IMG/VR virus record: IMGVR_UViG_3300046536_000256
Coordinates: 62,001-126,000 of that record
DNA from: a virus
Strand: one strand, 5' to 3'
Length of the DNA stretch: 64,000 bases
Part shown: positions 8,506 through 17,682 of the stretch, one piece after another
How positions within the stretch are numbered: position 1 is the stretch's first letter
Layout of the letters: each line of letters starts with the position of its first letter
Program-made: the position numbers and the translations under genes
Notes under the pieces: generated by a model
Databases searched by the model: none
What the model saw: only the letters and a program-made list of their open reading frames with translations
What the model was told of the DNA's origin: nothing

Positions 8506-10158
8506 TTATTCGCGACGCTTCAGCCTGTTACTGGTCGACTCATATAACTCTTTGAACTCGGGAGCGAGTCCGGTTACTTTGTCGTTGATCAGATGGAGGC
8601 ATGGTGTCAGATACCCTCGTCCGTCTGGATACGGGTTAGTCACCCGCAGGTAACTGTTTACGAAAGGCAAGGAAGGGTGAGTGAAGCACGCGCTGTCAGT
8701 TGTATCAAAATCACCGCGCTTCTTCTTGTTGCCTACCCCGGTATAGACCTTGTGCTGTGGCATGCATCCCAACACATAATCGATGAACGGATTATCTGTC
8801 GGTGTCGGTTCCTGAATGAGATTGGTCGTTCGCGCATTGTCAATCTCCTTGATGTGAAAATTGTTATTAAGGAACCGGGACACTTTCTTCTGGCTGAGTT
8901 CCGAGTTGTTCTTGATGTCGTGTTTGAAACTGTTGGCGGCTGTGATCAGCTTGTCCAACGTGAATTCCAAACTCGCCAGCTCTTTGTAGAGCATGGAGGC
9001 ACGATCGGTTGTCTGAACGATCTCACTGCGGTTAGCAATGATGTAGTTAAACAAATCGAACATGTTCGACACCACGATGGACTGGGACGCGAATTTCTTA
9101 ATCGAGTCTTCGTCCAGGTACTCGTTGATCGAGTCAAAGTGCTCATACATTAAACGCATGATGTACTCGTTACTGTCTCCCGCTTTCACGGAGCAGCGAC
9201 CGATGATCAACTTCCAGTAGTCCGGGTTGTCAATGCTGTCAATATCAAAGTACGAGGAAAGGCAATCAATGACAAACAACAACGCCCCGGCATACTGCAA
9301 CGCCATAGAGCTCAGCTCTTTACGCTTATCGGACTTGTTCCGTACCGCCACGGCATAGTCGTGGCCTACGAAGTCACCCAAAGAACGCGAGTTAGGCGAA
9401 CTGGAACGGGTGATAATTTCCCAACGATCCCCTGGTTTGCATTCCGCAACCAAAGCATCGGTAGGTCCGATCTCAAAGTCACACTCGCCATACTGTTGCA
9501 TGGCTTTGGTGAACCCCATATCCGCAAAGATGTACCAGGCTAGTAAAGGCGTAGGGGTTTTGGTGTCCTTGATCTTCCTGGCTTCCGTCGGGCTATAAAA
9601 CCGATTGGCTGCCAAGTTGATGTCGGCGGTTCGCGTCATGTTGCTACCGGTCTCAGAGAACACTTGGTCGTACTTAAAGTGCTCCACACCGATCTTGAAC
9701 TTGAACCCCAAGACTTTGACGAACAGCGAGTTTTCCTTAGTGACGGGTAGTCCACGTTCGGCTAACACGAATTGCAAGCTGTAATGCACGCCTCGTAACC
9801 ACAGATCGCCATGCTTGTCGCAATACGGCAACATGACATACACTGGGTTCAACGCGATAATCTTGCCAGCCTTGTCCATGTACTCGAACATGATCTTGCA
9901 AGGGTACAGCGTCTCCTTGTGAATGTCGAAGATCTTAGCGCTCGACTTAATGAGATACTCGTTGTATTCCCGAGGCGATACCCGCTTCACGTCCCGGAAG
10001 AATACCCCGCGCTTTTCAATGCTCTTGAAAATCAATCGAAGTGAATGGTCGAAATAATGAAGACCTTTCTCAAATTCCTTTTGATGAAAACCGTCAACAA
10101 TTACCTGATTGAATTTCGGCATTGTTGCTTCAATAGGTCCTATTAGCCTTGGGTGCAT
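8506..10158 (-). CDS. Probable RNA polymerase beta subunit, N-terminal half, 550 aa
   Basis: Likely the first half of a split beta subunit of a phage multi-subunit RNA polymerase. A segment near residues 105-145 (VYVMLPYCDKHGDLWLRGVH then a hydrophobic strand) resembles the beta N-terminal block in which a small protein interface is followed by GTFIINGTERV. The C-terminal stretch around residues 490-520 (THPSLPFVNSYLRVTNPYP then DGRGYLTP) resembles the beta block HPTHYGRVCPIETPEGPN at the end of the rifampicin region. The protein stops there, as expected of a split beta. Position three genes from the capsid gene parallels phiKZ gp123, the non-virion polymerase beta N-terminal part. Start: ATG with GGAG 8 bases upstream. 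The similarity is distant and read by eye. Confidence 0.5.
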   Translation of the reverse strand: MHPRLIGPIEATMPKFNQVIVDGFHQKEFEKGLHYFDHSLRLIFKSIEKRGVFFRDVKRVSPREYNEYLIKSSAKIFDIHKETLYPCKIMFEYMDKAGKIIALNPVYVMLPYCDKHGDLWLRGVHYSLQFVLAERGLPVTKENSLFVKVLGFKFKIGVEHFKYDQVFSETGSNMTRTADINLAANRFYSPTEARKIKDTKTPTPLLAWYIFADMGFTKAMQQYGECDFEIGPTDALVAECKPGDRWEIITRSSSPNSRSLGDFVGHDYAVAVRNKSDKRKELSSMALQYAGALLFVIDCLSSYFDIDSIDNPDYWKLIIGRCSVKAGDSNEYIMRLMYEHFDSINEYLDEDSIKKFASQSIVVSNMFDLFNYIIANRSEIVQTTDRASMLYKELASLEFTLDKLITAANSFKHDIKNNSELSQKKVSRFLNNNFHIKEIDNARTTNLIQEPTPTDNPFIDYVLGCMPQHKVYTGVGNKKKRGDFDTTDSACFTHPSLPFVNSYLRVTNPYPDGRGYLTPCLHLINDKVTGLAPEFKELYESTSNRLKRRE

Positions 10159-10170
10159 CTTAACTCCAAA

Positions 10171-11307
10171 CTACGAAGTAAATAGTTTATACCCTGTAAA
10201 CGCGACTCCGGCTATTGCTCCAACGGCCTTCGCGAATTCACCCCAGTTATTGGCCGATCCTTTCTGTTTAACCAGCTCCATGGATGCTTTATTCACCGTG
10301 TCTTTGATACGACTCTCGTACTTAAAGATGTCGCCTGACACTTTGGTGTGGTGTTTCAGCTGGCTCATTTCAAGGCGGTGCTCATGCTTAACCTGAGCGA
10401 CTTCTGTTTTGTGATCTTGTCGGGATTGCGTGAGGTCCTTGGCCAAACGACTATTAACGATCTCAGACTTGGACAGGAGGTCTTGCAGACCGTTGGAGTG
10501 ATCCTTCAGACGTCCCACCTCCTTGGAGAATTCTTTAACCTTGTTCTCGGCGGTCAGCATGCGTTCAGTGTTACCACCGTTTTCACACGCAGACTTGGTT
10601 GAGAACAAACCTAACGACTCCAGGATTTTTGCATCCAAACCTTCGAAAGTGTAATATAGTATTTGCGGTGATTCATTACCATACATGACTCCAGTGTACA
10701 GCCCAGGCTGCTTACTGTCGTCGTACACCACAGGAACCTCAACAGCTTTACCCATGACGTTGGTGTACATCGGGTTGCTTTCCCGACGTGGGTCGTTCAC
10801 ATAAACGAAGTGGTGTAATCCACCTTTAGGGAGCGGTTGGTCACCCAGGGTTGTTGTGCACAACTCTTTCAGGGTGAAGGTTGGGGTGTTCATGGAAGGC
10901 TGAGTAGCATTCTCCATCCCGTTATACAAAGTGATGCCGAGGATCTCGCTGTGGATCGCGTCGTTCTTTTCAACGAGTGAGCTGGTTAGTGCAATCACTA
11001 CGTTAATGTCCTGAGAGAACATGTCTGCGAAGTTACCTTCGGAGTCTTTCAAACGGTCGCGGTCTAAACGGATACCCTTAAGCAGTTGTTTGTCAAACAG
11101 GGTCAGTGCGGCGGATTCATCGATGAGCAGGTTAGCGATCACGATTTGTGGAATGTGTACGTGCACTTGGCGTTGGGACGAATAGCTCGGCTCCTTTGCC
11201 CGACGAATAATGTAACCCAGGCCACCTTTGGCCCTTACAACCATTTCTTGACTGGATCGATTAACGATCCGGTAATTCAGCTTGAAGCTACTGATCTCGG
11301 TTTCCAT
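10171..11307 (-). CDS. Coiled-coil protein with C-terminal hydrophobic anchor, 378 aa
   Basis: Not recognised. Residues 1-240 look globular and beta-rich. About 245-340 are a long charged helix suited to coiled-coil pairing (ENKVKEFSKEVGRLKDHSN, THEHRLEMSQLK-type repeats). The last 20 residues (WGEFAKAVGAIAGVAFTGYK) are hydrophobic and could anchor in a membrane or pack in the virion. GGAGG lies upstream of the ATG inside a GGAGGCCTCC palindrome. It stands between the capsid gene and the beta-N-like gene; a terminator separates it from the capsid gene. Confidence 0.8.
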   Translation of the reverse strand: METEISSFKLNYRIVNRSSQEMVVRAKGGLGYIIRRAKEPSYSSQRQVHVHIPQIVIANLLIDESAALTLFDKQLLKGIRLDRDRLKDSEGNFADMFSQDINVVIALTSSLVEKNDAIHSEILGITLYNGMENATQPSMNTPTFTLKELCTTTLGDQPLPKGGLHHFVYVNDPRRESNPMYTNVMGKAVEVPVVYDDSKQPGLYTGVMYGNESPQILYYTFEGLDAKILESLGLFSTKSACENGGNTERMLTAENKVKEFSKEVGRLKDHSNGLQDLLSKSEIVNSRLAKDLTQSRQDHKTEVAQVKHEHRLEMSQLKHHTKVSGDIFKYESRIKDTVNKASMELVKQKGSANNWGEFAKAVGAIAGVAFTGYKLFTS

Positions 11308-11386
11308 TTGGAGGCCTCCAGGGAAACATTAATATTAGGTTCTAACTCAATAATGTAGGTCTGAAAGATTCCAATGGAAAAAGTCA

Positions 11387-11400
11387 CCAAGCAAACATAG
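11387..11400 (-). promoter_or_regulatory. TATGTTTGCTTG element upstream of the coiled-coil gene
   Basis: The - strand reads CTATGTTTGCTTGG between the terminator at 11408-11439 and the gene starting at 11307. It shares 12 bases with the element at 6097-6109 and has the same place relative to a hairpin. Promoter activity is inferred. Confidence 0.4.
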
Positions 11401-11407
11401 ACCACTG

Positions 11408-11439
11408 CCCTCCCTCACCCCTTTCGAGGTGAGGGAGGG
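11408..11439 (-). terminator. 12-bp GC-rich hairpin after the capsid gene
   Basis: CCCTCCCTCACC (11408-11419) pairs with GGTGAGGGAGGG (11428-11439) around an 8-base loop, about 100 bases beyond the stop of the capsid gene. The roughly 230-base gap between the two genes holds only this hairpin and the TATG element. Confidence 0.7.
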
Positions 11440-11539
11440 AGCAGACTCTGTTTCAACTCACTTCAACCACAGCCCAACTTGGCATCGGCTTCGTTGACAG
11501 ACAACATCTAAACTGTCAACTGACCGTAGTCAGTAGGGC

Positions 11540-13723
11540 TTAGGCGTTTGGGTCGGTGTCCGGTACGTTAGCACCGGCGTTGCCGATATTGTCAACAACA
11601 ACGCGCTGAGAAGCCAGCTTCGACAGCAGACCTTCGTCACCCAGGAAGTCATGGGCGTCGGTGATGGTCAGCGAGCCGATGATTGGGTTCAGAGCCCAGT
11701 GCTTGTAGATCGGGAGGGTCATGACCACACCGAAGTCCTGCTGGTCACGAGTGACGTTGCCTTGGACCAGGATGTTTTCCTTGGACACGTTCACGCCGAT
11801 ACCGCCCAGAGGGTTGATGGTGTCGTTGGTGGAGGTGTTCTTCGGAACGATCAGGATTTGACCGATCTGCGAGTCGAAGTTGGTTTCGACTACGTTCAGG
11901 CTTTGCTTCGGACCAGTGGTACGAGCGTCGCCGGAGCGCATTACGAAACGGCTGAGGTTCTGGTGAACAACAACGGTCCACTCGATGTTGCCGTCAGTGC
12001 CGCCGTATTCAGCGATCGCAGCCAGACCCGACTTGGTGTTCAGGGCAGCAGTGATGTCGCTGATTTCGTTGGTGATGGCTGCGCAGACAGCGTCGAAGAC
12101 ACCCGAGGAGTCGATCGACGAAACTACGTCCTTCAGAGTGATCGCACGGTTAACTGCGGACGCAGTAACGAAGTGCTGACCGGCCAAGGTGTTGGAACCT
12201 TGGTTGTTGCCCACGACTGGGGAACCGTCGATGGAGGTGATGTACTTCAGGTGATCTTGAGCCTTGTCGAACGCGTTACGCGAGCACTGGTTGTTGATCA
12301 CGATGGACATCTGCTGGATTGCGAAGTCCAGGGAAGCCTGGTTGACGTCGTCCTTGCTGATCGGGTATTTCACCGACACTGGGGAGCGGCGCTGTACCGA
12401 CAGATGCTTGCGGGCATCGAACACTTCGATGCGATAGCCGAAGTTGCCACGGCTGGTGTTGGAAACGTTGAAGGTAGGCTTCATCGCCACAACGGTGCCG
12501 AGGCTGAACGAACGGATCAGCGCTTTCTGAGTGTCATCAGCTTTGCCGATGGTGATCAGGCTGCCAGTGGTCAGGTCGCGCAGAGCGTGAACTTCGGCAG
12601 TACCGGCGTTCAGGCGCAGTTCGTTGCCTTGACGCTGGTAGTTACCAGAAGCCGAGACGTTCAACATTGGCTCGTAGCCAGCGGTTTTGAAGCTAGCGAA
12701 AATGGTTTCGCCGACTTTCACGCCGTCTTTGTCTTCAACCGAGAAGCCTGGCAGAATGCGCAGGTGCATGTTGAGCATGCGATCGTCGGACGATTGACCG
12801 TTGGCGGTTGGGCCGAAGGTGTTGTTCGACATCGACTTGGTGTCGATGAAGAAGGTAACGGCGTTGGCGCCGATTTTGCCACCCAGAGCCATGGTGCGGA
12901 TGCTGATGGAGTTCGATTCGATTTCGTCGGTCGAAGTCCAAGGGCGCTGGCCAGGAACTTGGGTCAGACCCAGAAGGTTCGGTACGGTAACCGGAACAGT
13001 CAGGAACTGAGTTTTGTGAGCGCTACGGCCGTAGGCGTCGCCTTCGGAGTAGGTGGCGTTGGTTGGAGCAACCAGGCCGGCATCAGCGAACAGGGAACGA
13101 GTGTCGTCACCAGCGTCAGCTGGGTACACTGGCCACAGAGCCAGCACTTCGTCTTTGAACATTTCGCCGGAACGCAGCAGACCGAAGATCGGACGCAGCT
13201 CGGAAGCCGACTGCCATGCACTGTTGCCGTAGGCATAAGTGCCCAGACCAGCGGCACGTACGACCATTTCAGCGCCTTCATCTTCGTACTTGACGGAGAT
13301 GGTGGTGAAAAGTGCCTCAGCCGCAGGCGTTTGCAGGTGAGACTGGGCGTTGAGGGTCATGTTCGCAGCTTTCAGGTCAGCCTGATCGCCTTTGAAGTTT
13401 TGCATCGAGAAGCCTTCCAGACCTTGGATAGACTTCAGGCCAGCTTCGGCCTCGCCGAACAGGGACAGCGCTTCGCCTGGAACGCCGCTACGGCCTTTGG
13501 CGCCCATGAAAGCGTCGTACGCGCCGGGAGTCAGGACTTTCAGGCTCTTGCCGAGGGTGGCGCCTTCAGTGCCAGCAACCCCCATCATTTGCGATTGGAA
13601 AGTGTCGAAGCTCTCGTTACCCGAGAAGGTAGCCAGCGCGTTGTTGTTCACCAGCGATTCGCGGATAGCGTGGAACAGGTTGTTCTCCGGCTTCAGCGCT
13701 GCCGTCAAAATTTTCTTAGCCAT
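11540..13723 (-). CDS. Major capsid protein precursor, 727 aa
   Basis: phiKZ gp120-like major capsid protein: length, position and sequence character fit (the phiKZ protein is about 747 residues and made as a precursor). The N-terminal 100 residues are helical and contain two prohead-protease-type sites, GNE-SF at 35-39 and GLE-GF at 101-105, so the scaffolding-like propeptide is probably removed at or after the second. The rest is a beta-rich, Gly/Ser/Thr/Asn-rich shell protein without Cys clusters. The gene is GC-rich and uses a narrow set of codons compared with its neighbours, as expected for very high expression. ATG preceded by AGGAC. It is followed by a terminator, and an 18-bp palindrome lies in its 5' leader. 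Confidence 0.85.
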   Translation of the reverse strand: MAKKILTAALKPENNLFHAIRESLVNNNALATFSGNESFDTFQSQMMGVAGTEGATLGKSLKVLTPGAYDAFMGAKGRSGVPGEALSLFGEAEAGLKSIQGLEGFSMQNFKGDQADLKAANMTLNAQSHLQTPAAEALFTTISVKYEDEGAEMVVRAAGLGTYAYGNSAWQSASELRPIFGLLRSGEMFKDEVLALWPVYPADAGDDTRSLFADAGLVAPTNATYSEGDAYGRSAHKTQFLTVPVTVPNLLGLTQVPGQRPWTSTDEIESNSISIRTMALGGKIGANAVTFFIDTKSMSNNTFGPTANGQSSDDRMLNMHLRILPGFSVEDKDGVKVGETIFASFKTAGYEPMLNVSASGNYQRQGNELRLNAGTAEVHALRDLTTGSLITIGKADDTQKALIRSFSLGTVVAMKPTFNVSNTSRGNFGYRIEVFDARKHLSVQRRSPVSVKYPISKDDVNQASLDFAIQQMSIVINNQCSRNAFDKAQDHLKYITSIDGSPVVGNNQGSNTLAGQHFVTASAVNRAITLKDVVSSIDSSGVFDAVCAAITNEISDITAALNTKSGLAAIAEYGGTDGNIEWTVVVHQNLSRFVMRSGDARTTGPKQSLNVVETNFDSQIGQILIVPKNTSTNDTINPLGGIGVNVSKENILVQGNVTRDQQDFGVVMTLPIYKHWALNPIIGSLTITDAHDFLGDEGLLSKLASQRVVVDNIGNAGANVPDTDPNA

Positions 13724-13752
13724 GGATTAAAGTCCTGTGAGTTGAACATTTG

Positions 13753-13770
13753 AAACAAATATATTTGTTT
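13753..13770. promoter_or_regulatory. 18-bp perfect AT-rich palindrome in capsid leader
   Basis: AAACAAATATATTTGTTT is its own reverse complement and lies 30-47 bases upstream of the capsid ATG. It could be an operator, an RNA hairpin stabilising the leader, or part of a promoter. On the - strand TTTTATGTGC lies a little further upstream. Confidence 0.4.
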
Positions 13771-13806
13771 GCGCAAGTTGAGCTGCACATAAAATATGTA
13801 AGAGTG

Positions 13807-14352
13807 TTAGGGATTTTCAATGCTGAGCAGTTTGAAAACCTCTGCCAGCGTGAATTCCCCGAGAGCAGGATGCGTGACTTGTCCGGAGTGAGACTCCAAA
13901 TAACCCACGCGACTATAAATCGTTTCCAGCAGGGCGGCTGCGAAAGTATTGCCATCTTGCTTGTGGAAGCTTGGGAGTAACTTGTCGGCATGATCCCCAG
14001 CAACCATAACAACAGTTTGCCCTATAACAAGGGATTGGAACTTAGTGGCCGCCTTGAACTGGCCGGCTAAAGCATCACTGCTAGACGAATTGAATGCATC
14101 TGCGAGCATGGCGGCATCGTACCCAGTGCCCATTTGCACCTTGGCATCAGTCAGAGGGATCCCCATAGTTTTCCCAACAACCAGTTGGTACTTGAGGATA
14201 TCCGCCATTTCTCCGTAAGTCAGGACACCATGGTATACTGCCAATTTGTCCAAGTCCTGCAACGGAACAGACGACCGGACTAGCGTGTCTACCATCCCGC
14301 TGGTCAGGAAAAAGAATTTAAACGGATTACCGTTAGGATAATTCAAAATCAT
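13807..14352 (-). CDS. Hypothetical protein upstream of capsid gene, 181 aa
   Basis: Not recognised. ATG with GGGAG 9 bases upstream. The sequence is mixed alpha/beta (GEMADILKYQLVVGKTMGIP, QSLVIGQTVVMVAGDHADKL) with no membrane segment or cleavage signature. It is transcribed towards the capsid gene with an 83-base gap and divergently from the helicase gene. A head-assembly role is possible from position only. Confidence 0.75.
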   Translation of the reverse strand: MILNYPNGNPFKFFFLTSGMVDTLVRSSVPLQDLDKLAVYHGVLTYGEMADILKYQLVVGKTMGIPLTDAKVQMGTGYDAAMLADAFNSSSSDALAGQFKAATKFQSLVIGQTVVMVAGDHADKLLPSFHKQDGNTFAAALLETIYSRVGYLESHSGQVTHPALGEFTLAEVFKLLSIENP

Positions 14353-14375
14353 CTTTAGCTCCCGGGGAGTTTTGA
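14353..14375. promoter_or_regulatory. 23-base divergent gap with shared Shine-Dalgarno palindrome
   Basis: The whole space between two divergent ATG codons is 23 bases. Its core CTCCCGGGGAG gives GGGGAG to the + strand helicase gene and GGGAG to the - strand gene, so both ribosome sites overlap on opposite strands. Promoters for both genes must lie inside the opposing coding regions. Confidence 0.55.
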
Positions 14376-15908
14376 ATGAACGATTTACTGGTGTTGGTTA
14401 AGATCCTTTCGGCACTTTATCAAGCGAAGAAGCTGAAAGATAACAACTTAATCAACGAATTAATAGAAACCTTGGAAGAACTCCCGAAACCTAACGCTGA
14501 CGTTTTCAGCCAGGATAAGGAAGTTCGCGAGAGCATAAAGGCGACAATTCAGTGGCTGCTCAAGCAACCTAACGATGAGCCTGTTATAAAATCATTGCTT
14601 ATGCAGCGTGTTGAGCTGTTTTGCAAGAATGATGACTCGCTGAAGAAGACCATTGAAGCAGGCTTGGAAGATTGTGCCGACGAAGAACTGACTCGTAAAC
14701 TGGTCTACAAGCACGTTACTGAAGTACGTCTGAACGGCGAGACTGAAGCGTTCCAGAAGAAGTTCAAGCAGGCACTGGCTCCTTTCTACTTCAAAGACAT
14801 CTCGGAGATGAAGAAGGAAGACTGGGGCAACCTGATCGACATGATTCAGGAACGGGTGAACAACACCTACGACGAACGCACGTCGGAGATTGTTTACACG
14901 GTCACTTCCGGTACGCCGGAATCCTTCTTCCAAATCATTGAGATGGCCAAGAAGGAAAACAGTAAGCAAGGTATCCTTAAGCTCGGTCTGCATGCATTGA
15001 ATCAAATGCTCGAGCCTGACGGCGGTTTGCGTCGCAGTAAGTTCTACCTGATCAACGCCCTGACTAACCGCGGTAAGTCGTTGACCATGGCCCACATCTT
15101 GGCGTCTGTGGGCTTGTACAACATTCCGATGTTGCGTAACAAGGCGAAGATCCCAACGCTGCTCATGGAGTCCTCTGAAGACACCATGGACCTGATCATC
15201 ATGCGGATGTACAAACTCGCATTGAGTGTTCAGAACAACCACAGTGGCGACTTCCAAGTGGATGCTGCTGAGGATATCGTTGAGACCATCGTTAAGTGCT
15301 TCAAGGAAAACGGTTGGTTCCTGATCATTAACCAGATCGAAGCGAACAAAGACAGCATGCAAGGCATGTTCGATCGCGTTCGTAACCTGGAAATGAAAGG
15401 CCACGAGATTATCTTCTACGGTTACGACTACTTGGGTCTGGTCCCTATCGACAAGATCCCAGGCGAAAGCAAGTCGGACAAGTTGCAGATTCTCTTCCGT
15501 CGTGTTCGTTCTTTCATGATTGCTCGTGGTATCTGCTTTGTTACTCCGCATCAACTTAGCCCAGAAGCCAAGAAGATGCTGAAAGAAACAGACGATGAGT
15601 CTGAAGTCTATTTTGCTCGTGAAGTTGCTGGTAAGTCCATGACTGAGACTTCCACCAAGATCACGAACGAAGTTGATGTCGAGTTAACCATCCATGTGGC
15701 CAAAACCCCAACCAAGAACTACTTCACAGCATGCGTGGGGAAATCGCGTGGGGAAGGTTGTGAGCCGAGCAAACGGTTTGCGATCTACGACCTTGATCCA
15801 ACACATGGGTTGAAACACGACATCAATGGTAAACCCGCCTTCCGTCGTAGCCTGCAACAGAAGATCACCGATGATGGTTCTCTGGTTGCTGACTGGGACT
15901 CGCTCTGA
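14376..15908 (+). CDS. DnaB-like replicative helicase, 510 aa
   Basis: RecA-fold hexameric helicase of the DnaB/T4 gp41 type, expected to unwind DNA 5'-3' at the phage fork. The N-terminal 190 residues are helical. The ATPase core has a P-loop near residues 224-236 (FYLINALTNRGKSL, with GKS at 233-235), MESSED near 264-269 as the catalytic-glutamate region, a Walker B strand ending in Asp351 (EIIFYGYD) and the sensor PHQLS near 391-395. A basic C-terminal segment contains GKSRGEGCEPSKRF. The P-loop is shortened compared with the textbook GxxxxGKT, as in T4-like helicases. Start: ATG with GGGGAG upstream. Monocistronic, followed by a hairpin. Confidence 0.75.
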   Translation: MNDLLVLVKILSALYQAKKLKDNNLINELIETLEELPKPNADVFSQDKEVRESIKATIQWLLKQPNDEPVIKSLLMQRVELFCKNDDSLKKTIEAGLEDCADEELTRKLVYKHVTEVRLNGETEAFQKKFKQALAPFYFKDISEMKKEDWGNLIDMIQERVNNTYDERTSEIVYTVTSGTPESFFQIIEMAKKENSKQGILKLGLHALNQMLEPDGGLRRSKFYLINALTNRGKSLTMAHILASVGLYNIPMLRNKAKIPTLLMESSEDTMDLIIMRMYKLALSVQNNHSGDFQVDAAEDIVETIVKCFKENGWFLIINQIEANKDSMQGMFDRVRNLEMKGHEIIFYGYDYLGLVPIDKIPGESKSDKLQILFRRVRSFMIARGICFVTPHQLSPEAKKMLKETDDESEVYFAREVAGKSMTETSTKITNEVDVELTIHVAKTPTKNYFTACVGKSRGEGCEPSKRFAIYDLDPTHGLKHDINGKPAFRRSLQQKITDDGSLVADWDSL

Positions 15909-15964
15909 TAAAACAGTAACTTTTAATATCGCCATCTATCAGTATTAAATAGACCACCTAAATA

Positions 15965-15994
15965 CCTCCTCTCCGGGTCATTCCTGGGAGGAGG
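15965..15994 (+). terminator. Hairpin after the helicase gene
   Basis: CCTCCTCTCC pairs with GGGAGGAGG (15986-15994) around an 11-base loop, 57 bases beyond the helicase stop. No T-run beyond TTAATGGG. Confidence 0.6.
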
Positions 15995-16204
15995 TTAATG
16001 GGTTATATTTGCCTGCTTCTTATTTCCACATCGCCTTATTAGCGAATGCCGGCTACAAAGGGCTACAAAGCGATTACAGCCGTTTTAAGAATACTCCCTT
16101 CTCGTATTAGGGGTTATTCTCTTTAATAGGTTTAACGTGATTGTAGGGGTTACTCTTTTCCCTTCCTGTTAATGGGTTCCCTAGGGAACAGAGCAATAAG
16201 GCAT
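15995..16204. other. Gene-free stretch with short repeats
   Basis: No reading frame with a ribosome site was found. It holds a tandem duplication of GGCTACAAAG (16051-16070), a small hairpin AATAC...GTATT near 16090-16108, and an imperfect direct repeat TAGGGGTTATTCTCTTT (16108) / TAGGGGTTACTCTTTT (16144). These could belong to a small RNA, a regulatory region or decayed sequence; nothing identifies an origin or a tRNA. Confidence 0.4.
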
Positions 16205-16235
16205 ATACCTCTACTCCCAAAAGGAGTAGAGGTAT
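16205..16235. terminator. Perfect 13-bp hairpin
   Basis: ATACCTCTACTCC (16205-16217) pairs perfectly with GGAGTAGAGGTAT (16223-16235) around a 5-base loop. It lies about 100 bases beyond the stop of the - strand gene at 16339 and may end that operon and also act on + strand transcripts. The - strand continues as ATATGCC. Confidence 0.7.
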
Positions 16236-16338
16236 AGCTTACTGTCAAAAGCAAAGATAGAAGGGGATTGCCCCCACTCGCTCCCGCGTCTTTCCATTAC
16301 TGGTGTATAGACATAAGCACCCAGACAGGAAAATATAT

Positions 16339-17679
16339 TCATTGATCCACAGGGATAACCGTGTTCGCCAAGAACAGTTCCAGTGTAGAGTGTTCCCTGA
16401 ACTTAGGTTGCCCTGCGTTCTGAGTATCCTGCTGGTATTCCGAGCGAACCGTTATGATGGTGCCTTCCCGGTACATCAACGCATCACTGCCGCTCATGAA
16501 GTAGAACCGACATGGCATGCCTGGGGTGATCTCGCTAGCCCGTGAGTTGTGCCAGGTCCTAGAGACCACTGAACCGTCGATGTAGGCGTTCTGAGAAAGC
16601 AGCTTACACAGGTTGTTGGTAGGGGTGGCGTGGAAAGGGATACTGTCTTCCCCACTACCCCGAGCCGTGGTCTTGTATTCCGACATGGAGTCTTCACGCG
16701 TAGTGAGCGCCTGTCCCTTAGCGTAGTAGCTACCTGTCTCCCCCATGATGGCGTCCGAGCTAACCACCCGTTTACCAGAACCGAAGTTCTGCTTCTGGAT
16801 GTCACTGCCGTCACTGTTGTGCCCTTCACCTGTCGACAGGATCGTCAGAACCTTATCATCAAGGAACCAACTGTTCTTCAGGGTCGGGAACACGTTAGAT
16901 GGCAAGGCGTAGATGTTGGCTACCTTGCGAGCAGCTTCATAACGTCCGATCTTTAGCGGAGGAAAGATGTACCACATCCCTTTACGGTAGTAGGACGCCA
17001 TACCCCGGCTGTAGAACCCAAACTGGTCATCTTGCTGAAGAAACTCAGCAAACTTGATCAACGGCATCGGTGGAATAACAATCTGCTTAAACACCCGTGT
17101 GTTGTCATATGGGTATTCGATGTCCACACCACGGAACTTATCCCCACCGGTCAATTGCAGCTGTTCGCCGTACTTGGTCAGTTGGTAATGCAGGGCGTTG
17201 TCCAAGGTGGTCATTAACAGGTGGTCAGAGATCGTGGTTGTCTTCAGTTGGGCGTAACCCACGTCCAACAGCTGGAACTCCACATCAACCATGTTCAGAT
17301 CGTCTTTGGTGGACAGATCCGCCAAGGCCGTGTTGTTGGCCGCCATCGGCGCACTGGAGTCATGCAGAGGGATCGCCCGGAATCGATACATCACTTGTGT
17401 GTAACCTTCCCGCTCAGTGATCTCGATAAACAGGTTGTCCTTCACCGGCAGCACACGGTTCTGGTATACCCCCGGTTGCAGCTGAGCTTTAATCCGGCAA
17501 TCATCCGAGTGGTTAACCCCGAACAACGCCAAACGAGCAAACCCCGTCGGAAGAATCAACGGGATCTGTTCATCAGGAGCGATGATCATCGCCGACATGG
17601 TGAAAATACGTTCGCTCTTGCCCTGGTCAATCGAGTTGGCGTAATTAACCAGGTTGGCTAACGGCTTTGGTACTTCCAT
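16339..17679 (-). CDS. Putative virion protein, 446 aa
   Basis: Not recognised. AGGGG is 7 bases before the ATG, in the end of the upstream gene. The sequence is beta-rich and polar with no membrane segment. The last gene of an operon of four nearly overlapping genes (16339-21202), an arrangement typical of neck, tail or baseplate parts. A structural role is inferred from this context and from the phiKZ-like structural surroundings. Confidence 0.75.
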   Translation of the reverse strand: MEVPKPLANLVNYANSIDQGKSERIFTMSAMIIAPDEQIPLILPTGFARLALFGVNHSDDCRIKAQLQPGVYQNRVLPVKDNLFIEITEREGYTQVMYRFRAIPLHDSSAPMAANNTALADLSTKDDLNMVDVEFQLLDVGYAQLKTTTISDHLLMTTLDNALHYQLTKYGEQLQLTGGDKFRGVDIEYPYDNTRVFKQIVIPPMPLIKFAEFLQQDDQFGFYSRGMASYYRKGMWYIFPPLKIGRYEAARKVANIYALPSNVFPTLKNSWFLDDKVLTILSTGEGHNSDGSDIQKQNFGSGKRVVSSDAIMGETGSYYAKGQALTTREDSMSEYKTTARGSGEDSIPFHATPTNNLCKLLSQNAYIDGSVVSRTWHNSRASEITPGMPCRFYFMSGSDALMYREGTIITVRSEYQQDTQNAGQPKFREHSTLELFLANTVIPVDQ

Positions 17680-17682
17680 GAC

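Noticed and set aside
11651-13753. 700-codon open frame opposite the capsid gene
   Set aside because: It is produced by the restricted, GC-rich codon use of the capsid gene. It has no ribosome site and its translation is low-quality sequence (VFVHHQ-type repeats) with no motifs. The same holds for long frames at 45860-47587, 36047-37597 and 25100-26695.
16040-16160. tRNA gene in the gene-free stretch
   Set aside because: No cloverleaf with a TTC-x-A arm and matching acceptor stem could be assembled.
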